Assembly (NCBI RefSeq): GCF_001625195.1
Contig: NC_054390.1
Coordinates: 6,483,222 to 6,547,221 of the forward strand
Origin: Drechmeria coniospora
Taxonomy: Eukaryota; Ascomycota; Sordariomycetes; Hypocreales; Ophiocordycipitaceae
Direction: 5' to 3'
Length of the DNA stretch: 64,000 nt
Each line of letters starts with the position of its first letter. Positions within the stretch are counted from its first letter, which is position 1. Both the position numbers and the translations under genes were made by a program. A model generated the notes under the pieces. The model did not search any database, was not told the DNA's origin, and saw nothing but the letters and a program-made list of their open reading frames with translations. This document shows positions 11,201 through 22,593 of this stretch, piece after piece.

Positions 11201-14200
11201 AGTTGGAGGAGGAACGGAGAAACTGCCACGCTGAAATGGTGCGGATCCGGCAAACGTTGGAGAGCGAGCGCGCACTGGCATTAGACAAGGAAGAGATTTT
11301 CAAGCGTCTTCAAATCCGTGAGGTGGAGTTGGAAGAAAAGCTTGCCGGAGCAATTGACGACCAGGAGCGACTGGAGGATCAGCTCGACGAGCTCATGGAG
11401 GCCAAAAACCGTGCGGAACAAGAGGTGGAGAGGTGCCGTGCCCAACTCGAGCAGGCGGCAAACCTTATCGCAAAGCTCGAGGAAGAGAAAATCGAGCTAT
11501 CCGAGAGATCAGCCGAGTTGGAAAGCGCGATCCGAGAGATCTCGCAAAGGCAGTCTGAGCGCGGCGAGCAGGAGGCAGTGCTGGAGGGCGAGATCAAGAT
11601 GCTGCAGAGCCAGCTGTCTCTCAAGGACAGGAAAGCCCAGGATCTGGAGAGCAAGCTGCTGCAGGTCGACCAGGACCTCGGCGTGAAACTGCACACAACG
11701 CAGAAGGCGCTGGATGCGATCAAGCTCCGCGAATCTCGGCTGTCGGAAGAAAACAAAAACCTTCAACAGCAGCTCTCGCAGCTCTCCAAGACGTCGACCG
11801 ATTACGAGGACCTCGTCCGCGGCAAGGAGAGCGAGCTTGCCTTGCTGCGAAGCGACAAGCGCAAATTGGAGGAAGAGCGACAGAGCTTAGAAGGCCAGGC
11901 GAAATCCTTGGCCGACGAAAAGGCCACGATCACGAACAAATTTCGTGACGTTCAGGCGGAGCTTGTTGCGATGAGGACGAGACAGTCGCAACTAGAACGC
12001 GAGGCCGAGGAGGCCAGAACACTGCTCGAGGCGCGCCTCTCCGAAGACGCCCAAGCGGACCAAAACCGAGCTCTACTGGACTCACAAATCAAGGACTTGA
12101 AAGAGGAACTGTACAAAACTCAGACGGACTTGAGCAGGGAGCGTCAGTCGCGCGACGATGTGCAGCTTCTCGCCGAACACAAGTACGAGTCACTCAAAGA
12201 AAAGTTTGATCGTCTCAACGAGTCCAAGATCATCATCGAAAAGGAGCTGTACGCTCAGCAAGACACCCTGCGTCGAACGATGGAATCCCGCACCGCGGTG
12301 GAGAAGGAGAGGGACGAGGCTCGGGATGAGATTCGACGCCTGCGTGTGGCCAAATCTCAGGCCGAGGAAGCTCGGCAACAGGCTGAGATGGCGGGCGAGC
12401 GACTGGCGTCCAGGCAGGCGCGTGAGAGGGAACAGAGCCTTGTCAGGGACCTCGACGCGGCTCAGGAGCGGTTGCAATGGTACGAGCAAGAGTGCGGGAA
12501 CCTCAATCGCCAGATTGAGGATCTCAATAAGCTGATTCTGTCGTCGGGAGAGTTCGGCCTCAAGAACGATCAAGCCAAGGAAAGGATGGAGCGAGAGCTC
12601 ACAACAGTCAAGAGCCGTCTGGCGGCTTCCGAAAACGACAACCGAGCTCTCCTCAACAAACTCCAGCAGAAAGGGCTCGAGATCGCTCGGTCGACTACGC
12701 GAGCAAATGAGACGTCCCGCGGCCAGGTGGTTTCCCTTCATCGGGATAAGGGTCGACTTGAGGAACAAAACGCCGAGCTCAACAAGCAGCTGAGCGACGC
12801 GCAGGTTACAATTGCTTCCTTGGAGAAGAAGGCGGAGAAGCTTCAACTTAACCTCGAAGACCTCAACCACGAGGTAGCACGAGAAGCCCAGACGAGCAGG
12901 AATGCTGAAAAGGCTTCGTCCAACTTCACAGCTCAGCTTGCCGAAGCCAACCGGACGGTCGAGTCGGAGCGTCAACTCCGTTCACAAGCTCAATCCACCA
13001 TTCGCGCTTTGCAGGCTTCCATCGACTCCCGCGATAGGGAACTGGAGGAGCTACGCGGGCAGATTCTCCGTGCTTTGAAGACGGCCGATCCCGACATGTA
13101 TGCGCTGCCATCATCGAACGAGTCTAACCAGAAGGCCGTCCAAAACTTTGACCTCGTGCGAAAGGTGGAGGAGCTGCAGCAGAATCTTCGTGTCCAGACG
13201 GCAGGGAGGGCCAACGCCGAGAGCCAACTGGCGAGCCTGCGCGCCTCTCGCAACGACACGCCAACGCGACCGAAGCTGGAGGAGATTCACCTCAACGAGG
13301 CCCCCTTCAACGGATCCCCGACACAGAGACGGACGGCCAAGGTCAACAACCAGAGGTCGGCGAACGCGTCGACGCCAGTGCAGCGGGCGCCGGATGCGGA
13401 CCTCCAGGAGTCTGCCAAATCGGACAAGACGGCCGATACGGCGACGGTTAACAACCGGATGGATCTGAAGGCGGAAGTGGAAGAGCTCCAGAACCAGCTA
13501 CAACTGGCACAGATGCAAAACCGCCACCTCCAGAGCCAACTGGATCGGAGCACGCCGGTTCCGGATAACTACGATGAACAGAGCCCGTCGCTGCGCAGGA
13601 TGCAAAAACTCGAAAAAGTCAACAGCCGTCTGCACGAGATGCTGGATGACTCATCCAAGAAGGTATCGGCGCTCGAGAAGACAATGCGAGCCGGTGAGCT
13701 GTCCTTGCGAGATGTACAAGCCAGGTCCCACGAAGAGATTCTGGATGTTCTCAACAATCAGGAGGAATCGCGCCGCTCTCTTCTGCACAGCCACAAGGAT
13801 GCTGTGGCAGAGCTGACGGATGTGAAGTCCCACTTTGACAAGATGAGGCACGACAGGGCGAAACTCGAGGTGGAGTTGCGGGACACGAGGTCGGACCTGC
13901 AGGAGATGACGGTGGCGCGCGAGCAAGAGTCGCAGAGCCGAAGTCAGCTGCTGCAGGAGTACGCCGACCTTCAGATCCGGCTGGACGCGGAGTCGTCGAA
14001 GCTCGCCGACGTCAGCTCGAGCCTCGACATGTACAGGAGCAGGGCGGACGAGTACTTTGGCAAGCTCGAGCAGGCCGAGATTGCCGTTCTCAAAGCGAGC
14101 CGGGCGGAGCAGTTTGCGAGGTCGCAGGCCAAGGAGGCGGAGGATACGTACACGGAGGTGATGGCGGAGCGTCAGAAGATGGACGCGAGCATCGACGACC

Positions 14201-15567
14201 TGCAGCGGCAGAATCAGCGTCTCGAGGAGAGGGTCGAGGACATCTCGACGGACCTTGAATCCGTCACGCAGGCGAAGAAGCGGCTGCAGCACGAGCTCGA
14301 GGACTACCGAAACCAGCGGGCGATTGACATCGAGGACAAGGAGTCGAGCATGGAGCAGACACGGAAGAAGTATCAGGCCGAGTTTGCGACGCTGGCGAAG
14401 GAACTGGACCTCGCGCGCGAGGAGAAGCTCTACAAGCAGGCGGAGATTGCCCGGCTGCGGGAGGAACTAGACGAGCTCCGGTCGAAGTGGGACGACGAGG
14501 TGCTCAACAGCTCGACGTGGAGCAAAGAGAAGGCGCGGCTCGAATCGACGCTGGCGGACGTGGCATCGTCGCGCGACGAGGCGGTGACGGCCCACAACGA
14601 TGCACAAGGGAAGGTCGTCTCGCTGCTATCGCAGGTGCGAACGCTCCGGTCGGCCGTCGACGAGGTCGCCTCCGAGCGCGACCACCTTCAGCGAGAGAAG
14701 CGAAGCATCGAGGCTCGACTGGAAGAGGCCAAGACCAACCTCGAGGAGCTGACGAACGCTGGTGAGAGCCCGTCGATCCGGGACGCCGCGAGCATGGACA
14801 GGGAAGTGCTCGAGCTCAAATCCAAGCTCGCGCACCAGGAGGACATTGCGGCGGCGGCGGTGGAGAAGATGCGGCGAGCCGAAGCTCTGGCGTCGGAGAT
14901 TCAAAAGGACATTGCGACTGAGCGCGAGGCTAGCACGGGACTTCAGAGGCAAAAAGCGTCGCTCGAGAAGAGCCTGAACGAGGCGCAGCTCAAGCTCGTG
15001 GACCTTGAGACCAAGGGCTACTCGAGCGCCAGCCAAGACATCAAGTTCCTTCACAAGCGCATCCAAGAGGCAAGCTATTCACTCCCCACGGCTCTTCGAC
15101 TTTGGGCACCGACCTGCTAACACGTGTCACAGCTTGAGTCGCAGCTGGAGGAACAGGAGACGGAGCGGAGCAAGTCTCAGCGGTCGGTGCGCAACGTCGA
15201 TCGGGTCGTCAAGGATCTCCAGGGCCAGGTCGAGCGCAAGGAGAAGCAGAATACGCAACTGTCGGACGACGTCAACCGGATGCGCGACAAGGTCGACAAG
15301 CTGCTCCAGACGATTGACGAACTGCAGGCTTCCGAGTCGACGAACCAGCTGTCGGCGCGCCGGGCCGAACGCGAGCTTCGCGAGGAGAAGGAAAAGACGC
15401 TGCGGCTGGAGCGTGAGATTGGGGACTGGAAAGGCCGACGAATGGGGGGACCGGCCAGTCTCCCCGGCAGCCGGGTCGGTGCTTGGAGGGGCGGGAGTGA
15501 AATCGACGATGGGTCCGTCACTGACACGTTGAACAGAGCACCAAGCCTCACAAAGGGGTTCATGTGA
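8296..15567 (+). CDS. Class II myosin heavy chain
   Basis: Three exons, 8296-8727, 8788-15069 and 15133-15567, encode 2382 residues. The product is the actin motor of the contractile ring and septum in filamentous fungi. It has an N-terminal Ser-rich extension (about 90 residues), an SH3-like segment (YVWLKDPQSAFIKGW), then the motor. The motor shows the P-loop GESGAGKT at residues 255-262, switch I NNNSSRFGKF, switch II DIAGFEIFE and the actin-binding region near LMTQLHSTHPHFVRCILPN. One or two IQ-like motifs follow around 863-895 (VARGFIQRRAAYK; AAQIIQRNF). From about residue 920 to the end it is almost pure heptad coiled coil, interrupted near 13260-13440 nt by a Thr/Pro/Asn-rich hinge. 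The first intron is GT-AG. The second (15070-15132) appears to be GC-AG: its donor is AGAG|GCAAGC with a GCTAAC branch site, and it joins HKRIQE to LESQLEEQE in frame. Without splicing, the frame stops at 15118-15120. Confidence 0.96.
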
Positions 15568-16420
15568 CGTACGTGTAGGAGTACGGTGTACAAAGGAGAG
15601 GATATTTGACATGCCGATGGCGACACGCAGGCGTTTGTATCGCGCGAGTGTATTGTCTATTGTTTATGCAAGGCTATTCTTGTGTGAATTTAAACACATA
15701 TATACGGGATGGGACATTGCTTCGAACAATGAATACCTCGGCCTACTACCAATGGTGCCAATTCATGTGAGATCGAAAGCGCATTTGTAGAAAGAAAAAT
15801 AAATCAAACAGTAGAAAGAAAGCAAGACGGCGAAGGCTTGATGATGTGTGAAGTTGGACTATCTATCGCGGGCAAGTTGATACGTTTCATATACTGTAGG
15901 GTAACCATCGACTTATCACCTGAAATACTTGTAAGTAACATGACTAATCGCGTCATGCCCCACCAACACCTTTAGTGGAGCGTGGCACGATGAATTCCTT
16001 AGTATTCAAGAAACCAGAAGGTGGCAGGCATTGTGATTCGGATGAAAAAAATATTACGATGAAGGAAAATGAGTTAGCAAGCAGATGACGAGAGTACAAG
16101 GCAAAATACAAGCAGTACTCCGTACTCACTCACGCATTATTCCAAGGTGAGTACTGCTTGCTAACTGACTTGTGTGCATATATGCTTGACGGGCTATGCA
16201 GTGTACATAAATAAGTACAAGTAAGTAAGCAAAGCAAAACAAAGCAAGTATTGGTACTTAAAACGGTCATACATATTGTGACCAAACGGTAAAAAGGCAA
16301 AAAGAAGGACGGGATTGAACCCCCGGGACCTCTCGCAAGCTTATATATATACCATTAGGGTTTCACTTCATAAAAACGTCACCCATTATGTGACCAAAAC
16401 GGTGAAAAGGCAAAAAAGAG
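15568..16420. other. Gene-free AT-richer region with tRNA-derived duplication
   Basis: Downstream of myosin the sequence turns AT-rich and holds no credible coding frame. It contains short GTACTCCGTACT-type motifs near 16116-16128. At its right end is a partial duplicate of the tRNA-Pro locus, listed separately. Confidence 0.6.
16276..16364 (-). pseudogene. Decayed partial copy of tRNA-Pro with its 3' flank
   Basis: This stretch matches the flank and 3' half of the intact tRNA-Pro at 16388-16476. Both share the flank TGTGACCAAA.CGGT.AAAAGGCAAAAA, then the T-arm segment (GATTGAACC..CGGGACC) and the anticodon-stem/intron segment TCTCGCAAGCTTAT. The copy has lost the acceptor-stem 3' strand, has an extra CC in the T-arm, and lacks the whole 5' half, so it cannot fold as a tRNA. 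Spacing between the copies is 112 bp, which suggests a local tandem duplication followed by decay. Confidence 0.8.
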
Positions 16421-16511
16421 GGTCTGGCCGGGGATTGAACCCGGGACCTCTCGCAAGCTTATAACATAGGGTTTTCCCTAAGCGAGAATCATACCACTAG
16501 ACCACCAGACC
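16421..16511 (-). tRNA. tRNA-Pro(AGG) with a 20-nt intron
   Basis: The minus strand folds as a full cloverleaf. The acceptor stem GGTCTGG pairs perfectly with CCAGACC. The D-arm contains TAGTGGTA, the anticodon stem is CTCGC/GCGAG, and the T-arm is CCGGG-TTCAATC-CCCGG. The anticodon loop reads TTAGGG before the intron, giving AGG (Pro). The intron (16475-16456) sits one base 3' of the anticodon, the standard eukaryotic position. Its CCCT can pair with the AGGG of the loop, as expected for a pre-tRNA. The mature length is 71 nt, with CCA added later. Confidence 0.95.
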
Positions 16512-17551
16512 AAACAAGCCGAGATCAGAAGACGCTGCTTGTGGTTACGTGAAAACCGCTGCGTTATTTTGCACTACATTGATAAGATTTAAACCTAGGT
16601 TGTCGTGGCTGGACCCGGTTCATGACCTCATTTGCGCTTCTAGGGTAGAGAGGATTACCCAGGCATATTTACTAGTATAAAAATATCATTTTTTGTTGAT
16701 ACAATCATCGCCAGAACAGAATGGACTGACTTTTCTTGCATGGACAATCCATACGTACATACTGTATGAACCGTAGTTCAGCGTTTAGCAGCTGTTAGCG
16801 TACAAACAATTACCGACCACGACAGTGTAGCTATACTTCCTTCAAAGCCTATCCTTTCGCCGTCGCATATGTACAGGTACTTACTTTACTTTCAGGCTCA
16901 TCCCGGATTCTTTGGCTTGGCTTGGGTCACAGTCGTCTGGCCAGCGTCGCCACCCATGACGCACTCTCATGGCTCATGGACAGAGTTTAAGCTCGACGAC
17001 GATCGGCGCTTTCTTTCTTTATATCCTCGTACGTCGTCATCGGGACAGCCGGCCAGCGAGGACCGAGGCCATTGCCATATCCATGTGTATCTCAGCTATT
17101 TTGTCTCATCGCCGCGGTTGTGGCGGCAGAGCCGTGTCCTCTACAAGTTAGCTCAGCATCCGACGTGCGTGCTGGAGTGAGTAACAAAGTTCCTCAGAAG
17201 AAGTTTGTACTTGCTAGAAATCATAATGCCCACGTCTCATTCGTTGTTCTAGCTCTTGTTCCGTGAATCAGACCCAACTATGGTGCAACATCGGCATGAC
17301 GAGAGTTGATTCGTTTCATCATCACGGAAATCATGACTGGCCAAAACGACACGCGCGTGCACCAAACATTAGGTAGTTATTGTACAGATACATACGTATG
17401 TGCTACTCTAAACTGATTGTCCTCAGAAGTAAACCGATGGTACCCCCCCCAAATGGAAGAGCCATGAGGTCTTGGAATAGTATCAGCAGCGCTAATGCGA
17501 GGTCCCGATACCGACCCAAACATGCGTGCGGCTTGATCGATATCATCTCTT
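16512..17551. other. Intergenic region, no gene recognised
   Basis: About 1 kb between tRNA-Pro and the hydrophobin 3' end. Small overlapping open frames occur in the plus strand but none shows a domain, signal peptide or plausible splice structure. Confidence 0.55.
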
Positions 17552-18260
17552 TTACACGCCAATGGCATTCTGGCAGAGAAGAGCCTGGCCGGCCTGAAGA
17601 GGGATTGAGTATCAGTAGGGTGATTTGAGTACTTTGGCGAGCATCTACTTACAACCGGGACGGTGCAGCACTTGGCCTGGGCGCCGGATGCGGCGCAGTT
17701 TCGCTTAAAGCTGCTCGCACTCGTGGGCCGGCGGGAGGCTACGTGATGAAATCCATTAGCTGTTGCTCGAGATTGAAGCTGGCGAGACAGAAGGGAATGG
17801 AAGAAGAATGAGAAGGGAACGTACGGTTCTTGCAGTCGAGGCCGGCAATACCACCGACGTCGGTGGAGCAGCACTGAGGGTTTGTGTAGAGGAGACCACG
17901 AGGGCAAGCTCGGTAGCGGCGGCCGCCGTTTCCGTTTCCGTGGCCGTCACGGTGGCCGTCGCGGTGGCCGTCGCGGTCGCCGTGGCCGCGGTGGTCGCGG
18001 TCTCCGTGGCGGTCTCCGTGGCGGTAGTGGTCACGGTCTCCGTAGTAATCGCGGCTGCCGTAGCGGTCACCGTATCCGCGGTGGCCGTCATTGTCATAAT
18101 CATCATCGTGTCCGTGGCGGCCACGACCAGGAAGGTAATCCTTGCCGTGGTGGCGATCGTCGTAGTGGCGATCAGCAGGGTAGTCGCAGTCGCGGCACTG
18201 GCTTGAGGGCATGGCGAGGACGCCGGCGAAGAGGATGGAGGCAACAGCGATGAACTTCAT
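17552..18260 (-). CDS. Class II hydrophobin with a His/Asp/Arg/Gly-rich N-terminal extension
   Basis: Three exons on the minus strand, 18260-17825, 17738-17653 and 17593-17552, give 187 residues. Residues 1-16 (MKFIAVASILFAGVLA) are a secretion signal. About 95 residues follow, made of imperfect short repeats of the GHRDGHRDGHG and YGDRDHYRHGDRH type. An extra Cys pair (CRDC) sits just after the signal. The C-terminal about 70 residues are a canonical class II hydrophobin (cerato-ulmin family) with the eight-Cys pattern C, CC, C, C, CC, C. Recognisable blocks are NPQCCSTDVGGIAGLDC, SSFKRNCAASGAQAKCC and AGQALLC. The intron positions inside this domain and the GTAAGT second donor fit the family. 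Such proteins self-assemble at air-water interfaces and coat hyphae or spores. The polar repeat extension is unusual, since most class II hydrophobins are about 100 residues long. Confidence 0.93.
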
Positions 18261-19055
18261 CTTGACGGTTTGGACTTGGACTCGAGGGAGAGTGTCGACA
18301 AGTGGGCAGCAGAAGACCTTGGGATCGAAGGAATGGTGAAGCGAGTGTGATGAGGATGGTGAAAAAGTACAGCCTGATCGTGGGCGGATCGAAGGGCATT
18401 TTTATATTTCGAACATGGCCTCTCGCTTGCCCTTTGAACGGCACTCGCCCCCCGGACCGATGCTGTTGTACTACAATGCTCGAGTTAGACTTAGCACCGA
18501 CCTCGCGGTAAGTGTGTGCAGTCCTTGCGTCGTGAATGGACGAATATGATGTCCATGGAGAAAGTCTCGTGCCGATCAGTCAAGTCGTTCAAAAACCCCT
18601 TCACCGTCCTGGCGTCCGTGTGAACCGAGCACCTAGTCCGGACATGGGCTCCCCAAAGCAAGCCTCCCGCCGCCCGCCGGCTTGTTTTCTCTCTTGTTGG
18701 CTCTTCATCTTACGAGGAACAAGGGGAGAGGAGTAGGGCCGGCACTGGGGACGATCCGTCTCGTCTGTTGATATGCGTGACCAACCGAGTGCCGAGGAGA
18801 CGTCAAAGCGGCCCATCCGCCGTAGGGCGATCTATAAAAAAGCAAACATTGGTGGAGCCGCAGGAGGGCCCCCCCTCGTCACCTACGAGCTCGGCGCTCT
18901 TTGCAAAGGGGATGCAAGTCTCAGTTACTGTGCATTCTGCCGCCTGCCGATTGGGTCGTTGAGCCTGCACGAAGAAAATATTTCCGAATTTCTCGCCGGC
19001 GTAAGGAGTCGGTGGCAAAGGGGCCGAGCGATGGTGCAAGGAGACGTCGTCGAGC

Positions 19056-19059
<4 letters not shown>

Positions 19060-19086
<27 letters not shown>
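19060..19086. repeat. (GA)n microsatellite
   Basis: About 13 perfect AG dinucleotides, ending at AGAGCGAGGG. It has no coding role that I can support. Confidence 0.95.
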
Positions 19087-19093
<7 letters not shown>

Positions 19094-19363
19094 CCTGCCG
19101 TCGCGATATGGCACGCGATACAGGCAAAAGTCCCACGAGAGGGAGCCATGGATGCGAAATTTCAATCGACTCGCTTCGGCATTGACAGCCTAGGGTGCGT
19201 TTCGGCCATGAACGCCTCTGTTGTTTTGTTTTCTTGTCTATGGAGCTGGTGGCCTGCCGACGACGACCCAGGGCCGTGACGAGAAGAACAACGATGACGA
19301 GCACCGAGGATGATGGGCCAAGGATGAAATCTGGACTAGCAAGCACGAAGGATGATGAGAAGC

Positions 19364-19365
19364 GA

Positions 19366-19408
<43 letters not shown>
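19364..19408. repeat. (GAC)n trinucleotide microsatellite
   Basis: About 14 perfect ACG/GAC units in non-coding DNA. Confidence 0.95.
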
Positions 19409-20643
19409 TACTGACGATGATGTGTTGAATCCTGGCCACCGCTGGCTGGTGCAGTCGCTGGGGATAGAGGGGAGGGGAGACGGAGCACAGGGCACCACCT
19501 ATGCAATGTAGAGCACAGTACGGAGTACAGAGCACGTACTGTGCAGAGTACAGAGTATTACTGTGTAGAGTACCACTTGATGACGTAGGAGTAAATCAAT
19601 CTTGCTGAGAGTGGCCACTGGCAAGGCACATGCACTCACCCTAGTCGCGCCTTTTGGACCAGGGCTGAGAACTGACATTTGCCCGTTGACCGAGATGAAT
19701 GTCTCGCCCTCGTTTGCTTTGCCTTCTTTTAGCTCCTCGCTCTCCCGTCCGTGACCACCGATCTGTTACAAGCAAGTTGCCGCCCGCATGTGCGCGCACT
19801 TGCGACGGCGACAACCTCGACGGTCCAACTTCGCTGCCATCGCCCGAATCGCTTCCTCTTGGTAGCCGCTCACAATGGGCAGATCATATTCTTGTCCGGA
19901 TCGTCCTAATTTGCTCCCACCCTGCCGTATATCGGACGCAGACCTACCCGAGACGTTGACCCGTGCGACTCGGCATCTACGAAAGTAAAATGACAAGCCC
20001 CGACCATCTCTGCTTGTTCATCAAGCTGGCTCGAGTCCAAGTGTGTGACAGAGCAAGCGGCCCGGAGCCTACTCGGATGCGGCATGGAGTCTGGACCGAG
20101 AAAACGGCTGCCCTCTACTGTCTATGCATCATTGCCTGACCCGATCGCTCTGTATGCTCGTACATGGAGGGGATTCATCGACGAAGTGTGGGCCATCAGA
20201 GAACATGCAGGAGTCCGAGGCACACCCCGTGGTGGCTCCCACCTCCCACCGCCTCTTTCGGCACATCTACTCGGTGGGCAGTGAGGATATAGAAAGTCAA
20301 CCTGTTTCGACCCATTCTCTGCCATGGCCGTCATCGTCGCAAAGTTTGCACCCTGTACTCCAAACTGCGCAAAACATCATGGGCTTCCATCGCGCCATCG
20401 CGCTCCTCTCTTGCTTGCTTCGCAACAGAGGCACGCCGACCGAGGAGGCAACCGCCCGTCTCGCCACGTCGAGGACGAGGTCATGATTGCGACGGCAGCC
20501 GCTTCATTTTTATCGTCCTCATGTCTATCATATATCCCGCCGTGACGTCCAACACTGCCGCCGGCATATTGCAAAGTCGCCTGTATATTGGAGGACATGT
20601 TTAGGGGGGATCTTGCGCTCGACAGGCGCCCCGGATGAAGGGC

Positions 20644-21502
20644 TCAGTCCATCGACGCGGCCAAGGCGACGGCGCTGAACCGCAAATCACCGCCTTCTCT
20701 CGCGAGGAACTTGAGCGCACCCATGGCGAGCCCCTTTGCACTCAGCACGTCTTCATCCTTGTCAAGGTCGCCCCGGCGGATGGGTCCCTTGCGCCTGCCG
20801 TCGAGCTCCCACAGCCCACCGTCGGTTCCTCTGCTGAAGCAAACGTAGTGCAGGTCAATGTCGTCCTCGGCCGCGGGCGGCGCCGTGTCGCCCGCCGAGG
20901 CGGCCTCCCGGTGGGCCGTCGCGAGCGCTCCCGTCCTTTCGAGCAAAGCCGAGCGCTCGCGTGGCGGCAGAGGTATGGACTGTTGGAGGAGGTTGCCGAG
21001 CGTTGATCCCTCTTCTGCAAACGCAAAGAGTCAGCACGTCGACGTGAGAGGGCCGAGGTACGAGTCATCAGAAAAGGCCGGTCGGGTCGAGACAAGCTCG
21101 TGCCGGTCACGGAGGAGAGTCCGGCCTACCGATAAAGTCCCTCGCCGGACCGTTGGAAACAGCATGCAGCAACCCCATCATGCCGCAGGCGTTCTTAATC
21201 GTCTGCTTCCACCACACCACCGGCTCTCCGTCACCCTTGCCCGCGTACTCCTCCATCAGGCTATCCTCGGCCATACGCTGGCTTTCGTATTCGGCGCTGA
21301 CGGGGAAGACGAGCAGCAGCGCAAGAGCAGGCCGCGGGACAAAGGCCAACATGTCCGGGTCGGTGAGGGAGTAGACGTCGTGCACGCCGAGCGCGGACGA
21401 GACACCGAGTTTGTGGATGAGGCTCGTCATGAGCTGCGGGTTGGCCTCGAGGGGGATGAAGGCGGGCGCGCCCTGCCTGGGGTCTGGGCTTGTGGCCGAC
21501 AT
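20644..21502 (-). CDS. YUH1: Ubiquitin carboxyl-terminal hydrolase, UCH family (peptidase C12)
   Basis: Two exons on the minus strand, 21502-21130 and 21014-20644, give 247 residues, typical of UCHL3/Yuh1. The enzyme cleaves small adducts from the C terminus of ubiquitin or Nedd8/Rub1 and processes their precursors. The oxyanion Gln100 and catalytic Cys106 lie in KQTIKNACGMMG. The catalytic His180 is in DLHYVCFS and the Asp196 in LWELDGRR. The N terminus has the family opening FIPLEANPQLM and the VPRPALALLLVFP strand. The intron removes a GTAGGC..TTGCAG segment and restores DFIEEGSTLG in phase. The start is the only upstream ATG in frame that gives the usual family N terminus. Confidence 0.93.
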
Positions 21503-22593
21503 GGTCAGATGGCAGGGGTCGTCAGGAGAAGCGAGCTATGTCTTGAGGCTTGCGGATACAGATGCGAGAGGAGGATGTGGTGGTGGGCTTGGACTCTAGA
21601 GCCCTCGTGAAATCGGATATCGATGAAGCCGAAGCTTGAGCTCGCAGGCTGGCAGCTACAGTACTTGTACCGCTGGCTTGGCTGGTGGGTGGTTGTGGGG
21701 GAGCTGGTGCCCTCCATGACGTCTATGAGTAATTGGACACGACAAGTATTGGCGTGCCTGGACCTGCAGGCACTGCTTTTTAGTGAGGGGCACTCACCGC
21801 AAGTACATACCCAGCCCACTGAAATAGAGCGCGTTCGCCTCTGAAACAACCAAACTCGTTCAGCGTAGCAGTACAGTCACTTGACAAAAAGACGATTCAG
21901 TTTTGGTAGCGCTACTCCTACAAATTGAATCGACATTTCTGCCACCCCACTGTAGGTGCAAATGCTCAGTGTAATACTAAGTAAGTGCTTGTACTCCCAC
22001 CACCACCCTCCTCACATTGTACCTGCCCCTGTTCAGGATGGACTTTGCAGAACGCTATACGACTGCATGGTTCTGATCCCGACTTATCGCAAATTGATTA
22101 CTCTGCCGCGTTTATTTCTTGTTTGCTTGGGTGTTAACCCCAATCCACTCGGGACGTTGGAACGCGGATCACGTCGCACCTACAGTGCGAGGGGCGTTGA
22201 GAGACAGACAGCATTCGCAGGTAGCAACCGCTGTTCCCTCACAGATCGCATCGACGGCACTGGTATCATTCAGAAAAAAGAAAGAAGGCTCGCATCGCAC
22301 ATTTGATCTGCCATCTCAGCAGGGTAGATACGACGTTGATGCCGAGGCCAAGCAGAATATGAGCTGCCAAAGGCTCGCTTTACATGCTGCCGTATGTATC
22401 GTCATAATATTCGGCCGTCCGCTTGCCCCCCCCCACCATACAACCCCATCCCCGCGGCCCCCAAAGGAACCATAGACGACGGGCAGAGATATCTAGGTAA
22501 TAATACATGCCGCCTCATTCATCAGCCTGCATCCGATCCACCATTTGGCAAAACCGTACGGATAGTGGTGATGTTGATGGCTGATGACCTAGC
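21503..22593. other. Intergenic region, no gene recognised
   Basis: About 1.1 kb between the UCH start and the PARP-finger gene 3' end. Only scattered short frames are seen, with an AC-rich stretch around 22420-22460. Confidence 0.55.

Larger units (their letters stand above)
18261..20643. other. Gene-poor region with microsatellites
   Basis: About 2.4 kb with no supportable gene. Long frames on the minus strand near 18921-19535 are made by the (GA)n and (GAC)n repeats and have no family features. GTACGGAGTAC-type motifs begin near 19517. The hydrophobin promoter must lie in the first few hundred bases. Confidence 0.55.

Noticed and set aside
17763..18206. Ala/Val-rich plus-strand frame resembling a membrane protein
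   Set aside because: It is the reverse-strand shadow of the repetitive hydrophobin exon.
18921..19535. Minus-strand 204-codon frame with poly-Arg and SLSLSLSL
   Set aside because: It is created by the (GAC)n and (GA)n microsatellites; there is no family similarity or splice logic.
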